Below are positions 9,905 to 20,079 of a stretch of DNA of 64,000 bases, piece after piece. Location of the stretch: the NCBI RefSeq assembly GCF_910594005.1, contig NC_057816.1, positions 27,483,797 to 27,547,796 of the forward strand. The letters are read 5' to 3'. The stretch is from Cervus elaphus. Its lineage: Eukaryota > Chordata > Mammalia > Artiodactyla > Cervidae. The stretch's first letter is position 1. Every line of letters starts with the position of its first letter. The notes beneath the pieces were generated by a model. The model did no database searches, had not been told where the DNA came from, and worked only from the letters and a program-made list of their open reading frames with translations. The translations under genes were made by a program, and so were the position numbers.

Positions 9905-10421
9905 GAATAGTGTTATGATACCCTGAGGAATTTCTAAATTAAAGAGACTTCCTGATTCTGTTCATGATTCAGAGCAAAAGCTGCTCATGCACCCCTAAGC
10001 CTTGAATACTTTTCAATAAAGGAGATAGCATTAGGTTTATAGATAGGGTTAACAAGGTTTTTAGAATAAAGTTCTGTCTGAAAGCAATCAACTTACTTAG
10101 CATTTAATATGGACATTGTTACATGGAGTCTGATACAAATTAAGTATGTTAATATTGTTTTGCGGCAAGAAAATATATCTTGCTTTTCAGATATTCCCAA
10201 GGGTGCTGAGAAAGGAAAATTTGCTGCTGCTTGGCAATATTCCAGAAAGCTAATTACCCAAGAAAGGATTTATGAAAGTCTGCATAGATTGTTCTTCTTC
10301 ACATGCTTTGGCAAAGGTGAGACTTTGGCTTGTGGTTTTCCTGAAACCTCTGTGCCTTCATGCATGCTTCTGCCTGGGCTGAGGATGTCACTTGCTCTTA
10401 TCGCTAGTTTTTATCAAAAAT
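9905..10421. other. Unique stretch, no recognised feature
   Basis: It holds most of a 109-codon open frame (10109-10438) whose 3' end enters an L2 remnant. No motif or domain is seen. Confidence 0.4.
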
Positions 10422-10680
10422 TCCTACTTATCTTTTAAGGCTCAGCTTAGTTATCACTTTTGCTATGACTCCCCTCTGCAAAATGAATCACTGCTTTGGC
10501 TCCACAAATGTACACAATCATGGCATTGCTAATATTCCATCACATTTATCATTTAAATATCTAGTCCTGCTGATAGGTTAGTAAAAATTTCCTGGTATAG
10601 AACAATATCTTACTTTCTTTATGTCTACAGTATCTAAAATAATTCCTGGGATTTAGATCTCGTTAATTGCCTTGTAGAAA
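10422..10680 (+). mobile_element. L2 LINE 3' end fragment
   Basis: 'ttaaggctcagcttagttat' followed by 'catggcattgctaatattcc' and 'atgtctacagtatctaaaat' follows the L2 3' end order. The copy is old and weak. Confidence 0.5.
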
Positions 10681-10784
10681 GGAGGGACCAAAGGAGTAAG
10701 GAAGAGATGAAGGGAAAGCTTGTCTTTACCTAACAAGGTAGGAGAATTCTATTTAACTATGGAAAATAAAAATATTATGGAGAG

Positions 10785-10965
10785 GAAGAGCATGGGACAT
10801 GGAGTCAGAGAACACAGCTTATATTCCAGTTTTTTTTTTCATTCACTTTGTAACCTTGGGCACAGGACTAAACCTCAGATTTTTTAGTAAAAATTTTTTA
10901 GTAAAATTACAAGGATATTAGGATTAAATGAAATATGTAACAGAGAAAGCATGGGACATGTAGTA
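10785..10965 (+). mobile_element. MIR SINE
   Basis: 'catgggacatggagtcagag', 'ctttgtaaccttgggcacag' and 'aggattaaatgaaatatgta' follow MIR order. An internal T/A-rich duplication (ttttttagtaaaa twice) lies at about 10880-10906. Confidence 0.6.
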
Positions 10966-10984
10966 CTTCCTCTAAGATTTAATT

Positions 10985-11694
10985 ATCGAACACTGGTTGA
11001 ATCAATTATAGACTAATCGCCTTTTAAAATTCTGCACAAAATAAAGTACACTTGGCAAAGACTCAGAATTTCTGTTTATCAAGATAATTTTCTTGTAAAC
11101 ATCAATTTATCTTTGTACTGCTAAAGCTATGGCAACAGCAAATTTTCTTGTTAATAGAATGCCTCCCAAACAGCTTACATGACACATTGACTTTTCTTGC
11201 CAGAATTAATTTTAGAGGGTAAGACTTTTTTTTTTAAGGTCTGTTTAGTCCATAAAAGTGCATTGTCCACATAAAAATCTTTAGGTTCATAAGTAAAGCT
11301 GAAAACCATATATAAGCAATTAACCATTAAAAAAAAAAAATCAGGAGCACAATGACTGGAATTGGCAATTTGCCCTATCCCCACTGCAGAAACACAGCTT
11401 GTCCTCAGCTCTAATGTTCATCTCCAGGAGGGTCTCACTTCTGTCAAAGTACTCTTAGTAAATACTCCCTCAAGACACCCATGGTCAATCTGCTCTGCTT
11501 ATAAGAGCATGAGTCAGATTCCCCTTCAGTCTCTCTCTTCACATGCTGCCTTCCTCACCCACACGAAGAAGATGTCAGTAGAAAAGGAGAGTAAGAAAAG
11601 GGAATGCCTATTTAATAGTGTAACCTGGTCCCACCTAACTGTGTAAACAGTCACTTACCACTCCTGACCCACATGTTCAATTTCAATCCAGTTA
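10985..11694. other. Unique stretch, no recognised feature
   Basis: AT-rich in the first half. A 94-codon open frame at 11362-11646 has no recognised domain. Confidence 0.4.
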
Positions 11695-12095
11695 ACCTCT
11701 CCTCTCCTCTACACAATCACACTGCATGCTTGGCATCTTATTCCTTTTCCCTCAACCTTTGTTACCACTATTCTCCCTCTGAAATATTCTCTGTTCTTGT
11801 TCTTGCCCGTCCTTCAAGTCCCAACTCAAGATGCACCTATCTATGAAACCTCCCCTACTGAATATGGCCAGCATCATACAATTTCTCCCTAACTTTTGTC
11901 CTAAGTTGACATACATACCAAATGATAAGTATCATAATCAAGTAAATCTTCTTCTCTAATTATTCTTATTACACTGTGCCACTTAAAGTAAACTCTTTGT
12001 GGCTTATCTTGTCCATTATGCTGTTTTTATACTCTTAGAAAAACAAATTCAATTTTAGTATATGGACACACTCAGAAAATATTTTGTTGTTGATT
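11695..12095 (+). mobile_element. L2 LINE 3' region
   Basis: 'tcaagtcccaactcaagatg' then 'tgaaacctcccctactgaat' and 'attacactgtgccacttaaa' match the L2 3' region. The tail (actcagaaaatattttgttg) was the target of the BovB at 12107 and continues briefly after 15200. Confidence 0.6.
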
Positions 12096-12399
12096 AAAGA
12101 ATCTTCCTGACAGAATGTAGTCCACTGGAGAAGGGAATGGCAAACCACTTCAGTATTCTTGCCTTGAGAACCCCATGAACAGTATGAAAAGGCAAAATGA
12201 TAGGATACTGAAAGAGGAACTCCCCAGGTCAGTAGGTGCCCAATATGTTACTGGAGATCAGTGGAGAAATAACTCCAGAAAGAATGAAGGGATGGAGCCA
12301 AAGCAAAAACAATACCCAGTTGTGGATGTGACTTGTCACAGAAGTAAGGTCTGATGCTATAAAGAGCAATATTGCATAGGAACCTGGAATGTTAGGTCC

Positions 12400-12720
12400 A
12401 TGAATCAAGGCAAATTGGAAGTGGTCAAACAGGAGATGGCAAGAGTTAACGTCAACATTCTAGGAATCAGCAAACTAAAATGGACTGGAATGGGTGAATT
12501 TAACTCAGATGACCATTATATCTACTACTGTGGGCAGGAATCCCTTAGAAGAAATGGAGTAGCCATCATGGTCAACAAAAGAGTCCGAAATGCAGTACTT
12601 GGATGCAATCTCAAAAACGACAGAATGATCTCTGTTTGTTTCCAAGGCAAACCATTCAATATCACGGTAATCCAAGCCTATGCCCCAACCAGTAATAATG
12701 AAGAAGCTGAAGTTGAATGA
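12400..12720 (+). pseudogene. BovB endonuclease domain, truncated frame
   Basis: The 106-codon frame starts MNQGKLEVVKQEMARV and covers the N-terminal half of the apurinic/apyrimidinic-type endonuclease that nicks target DNA for BovB insertion. Visible conserved blocks are KLKWTGMGEF, YYCGQESLRRNGVA and NITVIQAYAPTS. A TGA at 12718-12720 sits where the other copy and the family read a sense codon. The rest of the domain continues in the same frame (IGDWNAKVG at about 12781-12807) and is then frameshifted near 12810-12840. No functional endonuclease can be made. An upstream start is not excluded, since the frame is conserved some way 5' of this ATG in the family. Confidence 0.85.
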
Positions 12721-13342
12721 TTCTATGAAGACCTACAAGACCTTTTAGAACTAGCACCCAAAAAAGATGTCCTTTTCATTATAGGGGATTGGAATGCAAA
12801 AGTAGGGAAGTCAAGAAACACCTGGAGTAACACGGAAACTTGGCCTTGGAGTACAGAATGAAGCAGGGCAAAGGCTAATAGAGTTTTGCCAAGAGAACAC
12901 ACTGGTCATAGAAAACACCCTCTTCAACAACACAAGAGAAGACTCTATACATGGACATCACAAGATGGTCAGCACCAAACTCACACTGATTATATTCTTT
13001 GCAGCCAAAAATAGAGAAGCTCTATACAGTCAGCAAAAACAAGACTGGGAGCTGACTGTGGCTCAGATCATGAACACTTTATTGCCAAATTCAGACTTAA
13101 CTTGAAGATAGTAGGGAAAACCACTAGACCATTCAGGTACAACCTATATCAAATCCTTTATGATTATACAGTGGAAGTGAGAAATAGATTTAAGGGACTA
13201 GATCTGATAGAGTGCCTGATGAACTATGGACAGAGGTTTGTGACACTGTAGAGGAGACAAGGATCAAGTCCATCCCCATGGAAAAGAAATGCAAAAAAGC
13301 AAAATGGCTGTCTGAGGAGGCCTTACAAATAGCTGTGAAAAG

Positions 13343-14332
13343 ATGAGAAGCGAAAAGCAAAGGAGAAAAGGAAAGATATTCCCATTTGAATGCACAGTCC
13401 CAAAGAATAGCAAGGAGAGATTAAAAAAAAAAAAAACCTTCCTCAGCAATCAATGCAAAGAAATAGAGGAAAACAACAGAATGGGAAAGACTAGAGATCT
13501 CTTCAAGAAAATTAGAGATACCAAGGGAACATTTCATGCAAAGATGAAGAACAGAAATGATATAGACCTAACAGAAGTAGACAATATTAAGAAGAGGTGG
13601 CAAGAATACAGAGAAGAACTGTACAAAAAAGATCTTCATGACCCAGATAATCACGATGGTGTGATCACTCACCTAGAGCCAGACATCCTGGAATGTGAAG
13701 TCAGGTGGGCCTTAGAAAGCATCACTACGAACAAAGCTAGTGGAGGTGATGGAATTCCAGTTGAGCTATTTCAAATCCTGAAAGATGATGCTGTGAAAGT
13801 GTTGCACTCAATATGCCAGCAAATTTGGAAAACTCAGCAGAGGCCACAGGACTGGAAAAGGTCAGTTTTCATTCCAATCCCTAAGAAAGGCAATGCCAAA
13901 GAATGCTCAAACTACCACACAATTACACTCATCTTATATGCTAGTCAAGTAATGCTCAGAATTCTCCAAGCCAGGCTTCAGGAATACATGAACTGTGAAC
14001 TTCTAGATGTTCAAGCTGGTTTTAGAAGAGGCAGAGGAAACAGAGATCAAATTGCCAACATCTGCTGGATCATCGAAAAAGCAAGAGAGTTCCAGAAAAA
14101 CACCTATTTCTGCTTTCTTGACTATGCCAAAGCCTTTGACTATGTGGATCACAAAAAACTGGGGAAAATTCTGAAAGAGATGGGAATACCAGACCACCTG
14201 ACCCACCTCTTGAGAAACCTGTATGCAGGTCAGGAAGCAACAGTTAGAACTGGACATGGAACAACAGACTGGTTCCAAATAGGAAAAGGAGTACATCAAG
14301 GCTGTATTGCCACCCTGCTTATTAACTTATAG
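13343..14332 (+). pseudogene. BovB reverse transcriptase, N-terminal and central part
   Basis: A 329-codon frame for the linker and RT fingers/palm of BovB. The motif A region reads YFCFLDYAKAFDYVDH, with the first catalytic Asp. The RT0-2 region contains NKASGGDGIPVELFQ and FIPIPKKGNAKECSNYH. The block after motif A (KGVHQGCIATLLINL) has lost three bases in two places relative to the second copy (26681-27058), and a TAG at 14330-14332 replaces a Tyr codon. The first ~30 residues come from a shifted frame, so the stated ATG is not a true start. RT function is lost. Confidence 0.88.
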
Positions 14333-14344
14333 GCAGAGTACATC

Positions 14345-14785
14345 ATGAGAAACGCTGGGCTGGAAGAAGCACAAGCTGGAATCAAGATTGCCAGGAGAAA
14401 TTGCAATAACCTCAGATATGCTGATGACACCACTCTTATGGCAGAAAGTGAAGAACTAAAGAGCCTCTTGAGGAAAGTGAAAGAGGAGAGTGAAAAAGTT
14501 GGCTTAAAGCTCAACATTCAGAAAACTAAGATCATGGCATCTGGTCCCATCACTTCATGGGAAATAGATGGGGAGGCAGTGGAAACAGTGTCAGACTTTA
14601 TTTTGGGGGGCTCCAAAATCACTGCAAATGGTGACTGCAGCCATGAAATTAAAAGACGCTGGCTCCTTGGAAGCAAAGCTATGACTAACCTAGATAGCAT
14701 ATTAAAAAAACAGAGATATTACTTTGCCAACAAAGGTCCATCTAGTCAAGGTTATGGTTTTTCCAGTAGTCATGTATGGATATGA
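14345..14785 (+). pseudogene. BovB reverse transcriptase, YADD-containing part
   Basis: A 146-codon frame in register with 13343-14332 after its TAG stop. It carries the RT catalytic motif LRYADDTTLMAES (YADD encoded at 14417-14428) and the thumb region (LKLNIQKTKIMASG). A frameshift near 14700-14720 moves the remaining C-terminal region to another frame (14724-14978). The catalytic residues are intact, but the protein is broken on both sides. Confidence 0.88.
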
Positions 14786-14978
14786 GAGTTGGACTGTGAA
14801 GAAAGCTGAACACCGAAGAATTGATGCTTTTGAACTGTGGTGTTGGAGAAGACTCTTGAGAGTCTCTTGGACTGCAAGGAGATCCAACCAGTTCATCCTA
14901 AAGGAGATCAGTCCTGGGTATTCATTGGAAGGACTGATGCTGAAGCTGAAACTCCAATACTTTGGCCACCTCACATGA
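14724..14978 (+). pseudogene. BovB C-terminal region fragment
   Basis: An 84-codon frame starting MPTKVHLVKVMVFPVVMYGY and including FELWCWRRLLRVSW. It corresponds to the region just downstream of the RT thumb in BovB. It ends at TGA (aca-tga) before the terminal residues, which lie in the following sequence with further stops. It is non-functional. Confidence 0.8.
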
Positions 14979-15292
14979 AGAGTTGACTCATTGGAAAAGA
15001 TCCTGATGCTGGGAGGGATTGGGGGCAGGAGGAGAAGAGGATGAGTTAGCTGAATGGCATCACTGACTCGATGGACATGAGTTTGAGTAAACTCCAGGAG
15101 TTGGTGATTTACAGGGAGGCCTGGTGTGCTGCGATTCATGGGGTCACAAAGAATCAGACACGACTGAGCGACTGAACGGAACTGAACTGAAAGAATCTTC
15201 TATCACTCATGTCTGAAGGATGAATAATTGTCCTTGACTAGAAGAGACCTCAGAAAAATACATGCATGTCTACAATACACGCCTACACACAC

Positions 15293-15511
15293 ATAAAAGT
15301 GAAAATGTTAGTGGCTCAGTCATGTCCAACTCTTTGAATCCCCAGGGACTGTAGCCCACCAGGCTCCTCTGTCCATGGAATTCTCCAGACAAGAATACTG
15401 CAGTGGGCTGCCATTCCCTTCTTCAGGACATGTTCCAGGCCCAGGGATTGAACCCAGGTCTTCCACATTACAGGCAGATTTTTGAATCATCTGACTCACC
15501 AGGGAAGTCCA
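15293..15511 (-). mobile_element. Bov-tA SINE
   Basis: A reverse-oriented full unit: the tail (tcagtcatgtccaactcttt) lies left and the tRNA-like head (gactcaccagggaagtcc) right. Confidence 0.85.
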
Positions 15512-15559
15512 TGTATATACACATGTGCATAACTTTGTTAGGAGAAGAGCAAAGCATAG

Positions 15560-15835
15560 ATTGTAAAACATCTAGGTTCAAATTCTATTGTTTGCTTAGA
15601 TTTGTAGCCTTGAAAAAGTTTCTTTTAACCTTGGCTTTTCAATCTTAAATGAGAGACTAATACCTACAAAGAAGCCATTTCCATCAGTATAAAATGAAAA
15701 TAATAAGAGTACCTACATCATAAGTTTAATGGTGAAGATTTAATTAGAAAAATGGAATAAGATGAAAGATTTTAGACTTGTGGTGGGCACAAAGTATATG
15801 TTCAATAATTTTGTTATGATGATGATGATGTGTAG
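15560..15835 (+). mobile_element. MIR SINE
   Basis: 'taggttcaaattctattgtt', 'cagtataaaatgaaaataat', 'gtacctacatcataagttta' and 'ggtgggcacaaagtatatgt' follow MIR order. It ends in a short (GAT)n run. Confidence 0.6.
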
Positions 15836-15893
15836 AGTGTAATATGTCTAAAGCACCTAATATTTTATCTAGCACATGATAGACCTTCTAGGT

Positions 15894-16164
15894 TGAGAAA
15901 GAAATGCAATGCACTCCAGTATTCTTGCCTAGAGAATCCTGTGGACAGAGGAGCTTGGTGGGCTGCTGTCCATGGGGTCACACAGAGTCAGACACGACTG
16001 AAACAACTTAGCATGCATGCATGTATTGGAGAAGGAAATGGCAACCCACTCCAGGATTCTTGCCTGGAGAATCCCAGGGACAGAGGAGCCTGGTGGGCTG
16101 CTGTCCATGGGGTCTCACAGAGTCAGACACGACTGATGCGACTTAGCAGCAGCAGCAGCAGAGC
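15894..16164 (+). mobile_element. Bov-A2 SINE with (AGC)n tail and 13-bp TSD
   Basis: Two BovA units lie in tandem (gcactccagtattcttgcct and cccactccaggattcttgcc), ending in an AGC trinucleotide run at 16146-16160. The flanking AGACCTTCTAGGT (15881-15893) and AGACCCTCTAGGT (16165-16177) match at 12 of 13 bases. AGC runs at Bov-A2 tails are a known source of bovid microsatellites. Confidence 0.9.
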
Positions 16165-16177
16165 AGACCCTCTAGGT

Positions 16178-16592
16178 GAGATGTGAGAGTTGGACCGTAA
16201 AGGTTGAGGGCTGAAGAATTAATCTTTTCAAACTGTGATGTTGAAGAAGAGTCTTGAAATTCCCTTGGAGTGCAAGAAGATCAAATCAATCAATCCTAAA
16301 GGAAATCAACCCTGAATATTCATTGGAAGGACTGATGCTGAAGCTAAAGTTCTAATACTTTGGCTACCTGATGTGAAGAGTCGACTCATTGGAAAAGACC
16401 CTGATATTAAGAAAGATTGAAGGCAGGAGGAAAAGGGGGCAACAGAGGAGGAGATGGTTGGATGGCATCACCAACTCAATGGACATGAGTTTGAGCAAAC
16501 TCTGGGTGATAGTGAAGGACAAGGAAGCCTGGCTTGTTGTAGTCTATGGAGTAACAAAGAGTCGGACATCACTTAGCAACTGAACGACAACA
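16178..16592 (+). mobile_element. BovB LINE 3' end
   Basis: A 5'-truncated copy running from 'gtgagagttggaccgtaaag' to 'cacttagcaactgaacgac'. AGACCCTC occurs on both flanks (16165-16172 and 16593-16600), and the left copy is also the right TSD of the adjacent Bov-A2. A frame at 16389-16583 encodes the BovB C-terminus. Confidence 0.85.
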
Positions 16593-16599
16593 AGACCCT

Positions 16600-16844
16600 C
16601 AGTAATAAACAGTAATAAATAAATGTTAATTCATTTCCTTTTGCTTTTCTCTTTATGTGTTCCCTTTCCTTCTAAAATTGAGAACCATAGCAGGTTTTTA
16701 CAGTTAACACTGTGAGTGAACTTACAGTGAATCTTTTCACATCATTTTCTCAGTAGTAAAATGGCTGATGCATTATTGGTCTCTCTTAATAAGCTGAAGA
16801 CTGACTCAGATTCTAGGGGAAAATGGTGTACCAAATAAGGTCCA
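16600..16844. other. Short AT-rich unique stretch
   Basis: No feature recognised. Confidence 0.4.
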
Positions 16845-17250
16845 TTCATTTATTCAACAATATTGATGCGATAAATATTCTACATTAGGCATCATTTCAG
16901 TACTGTAATCATAGCAGAGAATAAGACAAACAAGCATCCTATAAGTATTGAGTTTACATTTTAGTAGGAGAGAAACAGAGCAATCAAATAATCAGAAGAA
17001 TAATAATTCCAGAAATTGACAAAGGTAATGAATAAGACAAATAAGGTAATGTGTCCTAGTAAAACTAAAGAGTGTGGAATAAATAAGATATAGCATGCAC
17101 GAAATCCTATTCTGGGAAGGTGACATTTGAACTGAGACCTGAATAAAGAGAAGGATACATATTGCAACAGTCAAAGGAAATAACAATTCAGAAGGAGGGA
17201 GAAAACAGTGCAAAAACCCTAGGCAAGAAAAAGTGTTGAGCTCACATTAT
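16845..17250 (-). mobile_element. L2 LINE 3' region (antisense)
   Basis: 'cattcatttattcaacaat' begins the reversed L2 3' end. 'gagtttacattttagtagga' and 'ggtgacatttgaactgagac' follow in L2 order. Confidence 0.65.
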
Positions 17251-18560
17251 TGGTATAAGGATAAATTGACAAAGAGCAAATCAAAAATGATAATGATTGC
17301 ACCCCATGGATATATGAACGTCTGGTATTTTTCATCAAGCCTTGAGTTCTGGCTATGAACTTACTCCTCGCAAGGGAATATTATGTTAGTTCACACTGTG
17401 CATTTTGCAAGCTCACCATTCATGGCATGGTACCAAATTATTTCTATTATAGAGATGAACATCAAGCTCTTTGTTTTATAGCCAGTCTCTATCCTTTAGT
17501 ACAGAGTGCTATAAGCCCACGTTTCCTTATTCAGCAAGATTACCTACCCAAGACCTTATTTTCAGAATTACATCAACAGTCATTTTCCTGTGATGGCTCA
17601 TTATATTTAAATTTAATTCATTGGTATTTTATTGCTGATTAAACTTTTCGTTCTGCTGTATTTTAGCATTGTGTCAACAGTTTTGTCTACGTTAATAACC
17701 TCCCAATGCCAAGGCGCCATAATTAAACATCTTGTTTGAACAGAACTGTTATAGTACTGGTACTCAGAAGGAGAAAAAAAAGTAAAGAGTAATAAAGCAA
17801 TTTATTTTCCTAAGGTTTAATGTTTGTGTGGAGTGGACGCTAAATACCTGTATACACAATGCTCCGCAAATAAGGATTGGAATTGCCTGCTGTGTAATAT
17901 TGTATGTTATCAGGTATGAAGTACCTTATAAAGTACTTATAAAGTCATCATATGATTAATTTCCTACCTTAAAAAATAAAAGGCCTTGTTAAAACTCTTG
18001 TTCTAAAAATATTAGTGAAAATTAGAGCTTTTTAATGTGTATTGATTTGTTAATACATGGATGGGTAATTAAAACAAAGTTACTGAATCCACGTTATGTT
18101 TGAGGTATGACATCATATACTTTAAAGGATTAAAAAAAAAGAACTAGCTATATATCTGTGGAAGCCTACAGTACAGAAAATGTAAGATATATACCTGAAG
18201 GACTATAAATCATTGACCAGGAAGTGGTTTCCTATAATAAAGGTTCAAATAAAATATTATGATAGGTTAGGTCAAGATTGATTAGGTTCATAGAAAACAT
18301 GGCATTTGAACAGAACATTTATTGAAAATGATTATTTGGTTCATCAATAAAAGTACAGAAGCTAGAAAAAGCTAAGATGGAATACCTGCAGTAATTTGTA
18401 GGAATATGCTGAAAAATTCATTAATAGATATGAAACAGAGATGGCAAAGAGGATGGAATTTTTAAAGGGAGACCTGTTAGGTAAACAAGGTTGCCTATAT
18501 GCAACCAGCCTGTTGATCAACAGCTCACAAACCTCTCAAGTGGCAGCGTTATTCAGACAA
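17251..18560. other. Unique DNA; possible conserved non-coding segment at 17560-18060
   Basis: There are no recognised repeats over about 1.3 kb. 17560-18060 is AT-rich with homeodomain-like TAAT motifs (for example ataattaaacatcttgtttg). A 95-codon open frame (17355-17642) and a 68-codon frame (18441-18647) show no domain. Conservation is a guess from texture only. Confidence 0.3.
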
Positions 18561-18630
18561 ATTTGCTTCTTTTTCTTCCTTTTCTGTTTTTCCTCCCTTC
18601 CTCCCTCCCTTCCTTCCTTCTCTCCTTCAT
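18560..18630 (+). repeat. Polypyrimidine tract
   Basis: About 70 bases of nearly pure C/T, with TTCC and CCCT units (cctcccttcctccctccctt). Confidence 0.85.
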
Positions 18631-18860
18631 TGTATTCATTCACTTGATATAAACTCACTATTCCAGCTAGGTGCTAAGAAGTTAATGCCTGAGACAAGCA
18701 TCGTCCCTACCCTCGTGGTGTTTATTATTATTTATATTCTACTGAGAGACACAGAAAAAACTTAATCATAAAACAACTAAATCTACTGCATTATATCAAT
18801 AAATTGTGCTAAACATTATTAAGGAACCAAAACAGGGAAAATTAACATGTTGTCTGTCTC
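18631..18860 (-). mobile_element. L2 LINE 3' end (antisense)
   Basis: 'attcattcacttgatataaa', 'agctaggtgctaagaagtta' and 'ccctaccctcgtggtgttta' follow the reversed L2 3' end. Confidence 0.55.
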
Positions 18861-18929
18861 AGGATAATAGAGAAAGGTTTTTTCTGAATATATGGCAGTT
18901 ACGCTAAGACTTTAAAAATATAAAGACAT

Positions 18930-19700
18930 TCCTGGGTTTTTACTCAAGTGAAATGAAAACCTATGTTCATACAAAACCTGTACACAAATATTTTTAGCAG
19001 CTCTATTTTTAACCATCAAAAACAGAAAGCAATCCAAATGTCCTTCTACTGGGGAATGGATAAAGATACTGCTTATCCATTCATGACACACTACTCAGAA
19101 ATAAAATAGAATAAACTGCTGATTAATGCACAATATGGATAAACCCCAAATACCATATGTAGAACTTCCCTGGTGGCTCAGGGGTTAAAAGCTTCTGCCT
19201 GCAATGTGGCAGACTTGGGTTTGATCCCTGGGTTGGGAAGATCCCCTGGAGAAGGAAATGGCAACCCACTCCAGTACTCTTGCCTGGAGAATCCCATGGA
19301 CAGAGGAGCCTGGTGGGCTACAGTCCACGGGGTTGCAAAGAGTGGGACATGACTGAGCGACTTCACTTTCACTTTCAAGTCAAAGAGGCCAGGCTCAAAA
19401 GGCTGCATAGTGTCTAATTACATGCATATGACATTCTGGAAAAGGCAGTCATATAGAAATATAGAACAGATCAATGGTTACCAGGAGTTAAAGGGAGAGC
19501 TAAGTTTTGTCTACTATAACGGATTTTATTTGATTTGTGGAGGGCGAGGTTTAGAGGTGATGAAATTGTTCTGTTTCTTCATTGTGATGGTGATTATACA
19601 ACTATGTCTTTGCCAAATCTCATAGAACTGTACATCTAAAAAATGACTTTTACTATATGTAAATTTTAAAATAAGTAAATGTGATTTTACTAAAAACCAA
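18930..19700 (+). mobile_element. Old L1 (L1M-type) 3' end, split by a SINE
   Basis: The ORF2 end and 3' UTR read in plus orientation: 'caatccaaatgtccttctac' and 'ggggaatggataaagatact', then after the SINE 'atatgacattctggaaaagg', 'gttctgtttcttcattgtga' and 'catagaactgtacatctaaa'. The Bov-tA at 19164-19377 interrupts it. It is non-coding. Confidence 0.75.
19164..19377 (+). mobile_element. Bov-tA SINE nested in the old L1
   Basis: Full unit from 'acttccctggtggctcaggg' to 'gactgagcgacttcactttc'. The L1 3' region lies on both sides. Confidence 0.88.
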
Positions 19701-19826
19701 ACCAAAACAGTACTTACAGATAAGGCATTGGGAGAGAGGGATTTACCGTACAGGTGGAGAAGCTCATGAGCCCATTCGTGGCACCTCCTTTTCTGACATG
19801 AAGATAAATAGAGGACAAATTTGATC

Positions 19827-19829
<3 letters not shown>
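19701..19829. other. Short unique stretch
   Basis: No feature recognised. Confidence 0.4.
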
Positions 19830-19861
<32 letters not shown>

Positions 19862-19874
19862 CCGCGCGCGCGCA
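19830..19874 (+). repeat. (TG)n-(CG)n microsatellite at a SINE tail
   Basis: About 15 TG units followed by CCCGCGCGCGCG, directly abutting the tail end of the minus-oriented Bov-tA at 19875. An alternating purine-pyrimidine tract of this kind can form Z-DNA. Confidence 0.9.
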
Positions 19875-20079
19875 CGCACTCAGTCATGTCCGACTCTTTG
19901 CTACCCCATGGACTGTAGCTCACCAGGCTCCCCTGTCCAAGGAGTTTTCCAGGCAACAATGCTGGAGTGGGTTGCCGTTTCCTCCTGCACGGGATCTTCC
20001 CAACCCAGGGATCGAACCTGAGCCTTGTGTCTCCTGCGTTGGCAGCTGGATTCTTTACCACTAGTGCCCCAGGCACAGG
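19875..20079 (-). mobile_element. Bov-tA SINE
   Basis: Reversed full unit: 'cactcagtcatgtccgactc' tail, 'gggatcgaacctgagccttg' B-box complement and 'taccactagtgccccaggca' head. Confidence 0.87.

Larger units (their letters stand above)
12107..15189 (+). mobile_element. Nearly full-length BovB LINE with 11-bp TSD
   Basis: A 3083-bp RTE-clade LINE flanked by AAAGAATCTTC at 12096-12106 and 15190-15200. It holds the endonuclease region, the reverse transcriptase region and the 3' end ending in 'tgaacggaactga'. Compared with the minus-strand copy at 53335-56570 it lacks roughly the first 115-120 bases, so it is slightly 5'-truncated. Several stops and frameshifts separate the endonuclease and RT frames. 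BovB is known to have entered ruminants horizontally. The element sits in the 3' tail of an L2. Confidence 0.93.

Noticed and set aside
10109..10438. 109-codon open frame as a gene
   Set aside because: Its 3' end runs into an L2 remnant and no motif is recognisable.
11362..11646. 94-codon open frame as a gene
   Set aside because: No domain, low-complexity composition, and it lies just upstream of L2 text.
12400..14978. A functional endonuclease/reverse transcriptase gene
   Set aside because: The frames are separated by TGA and TAG stops and frameshifts. The sequence is a decayed BovB.
15894..16164. CRISPR-like or tandem repeat array from repeated 'actccag.attcttgcctgg' blocks
   Set aside because: The repeated blocks are the two BovA monomers of a Bov-A2 SINE, not regularly spaced short repeats with unique spacers.
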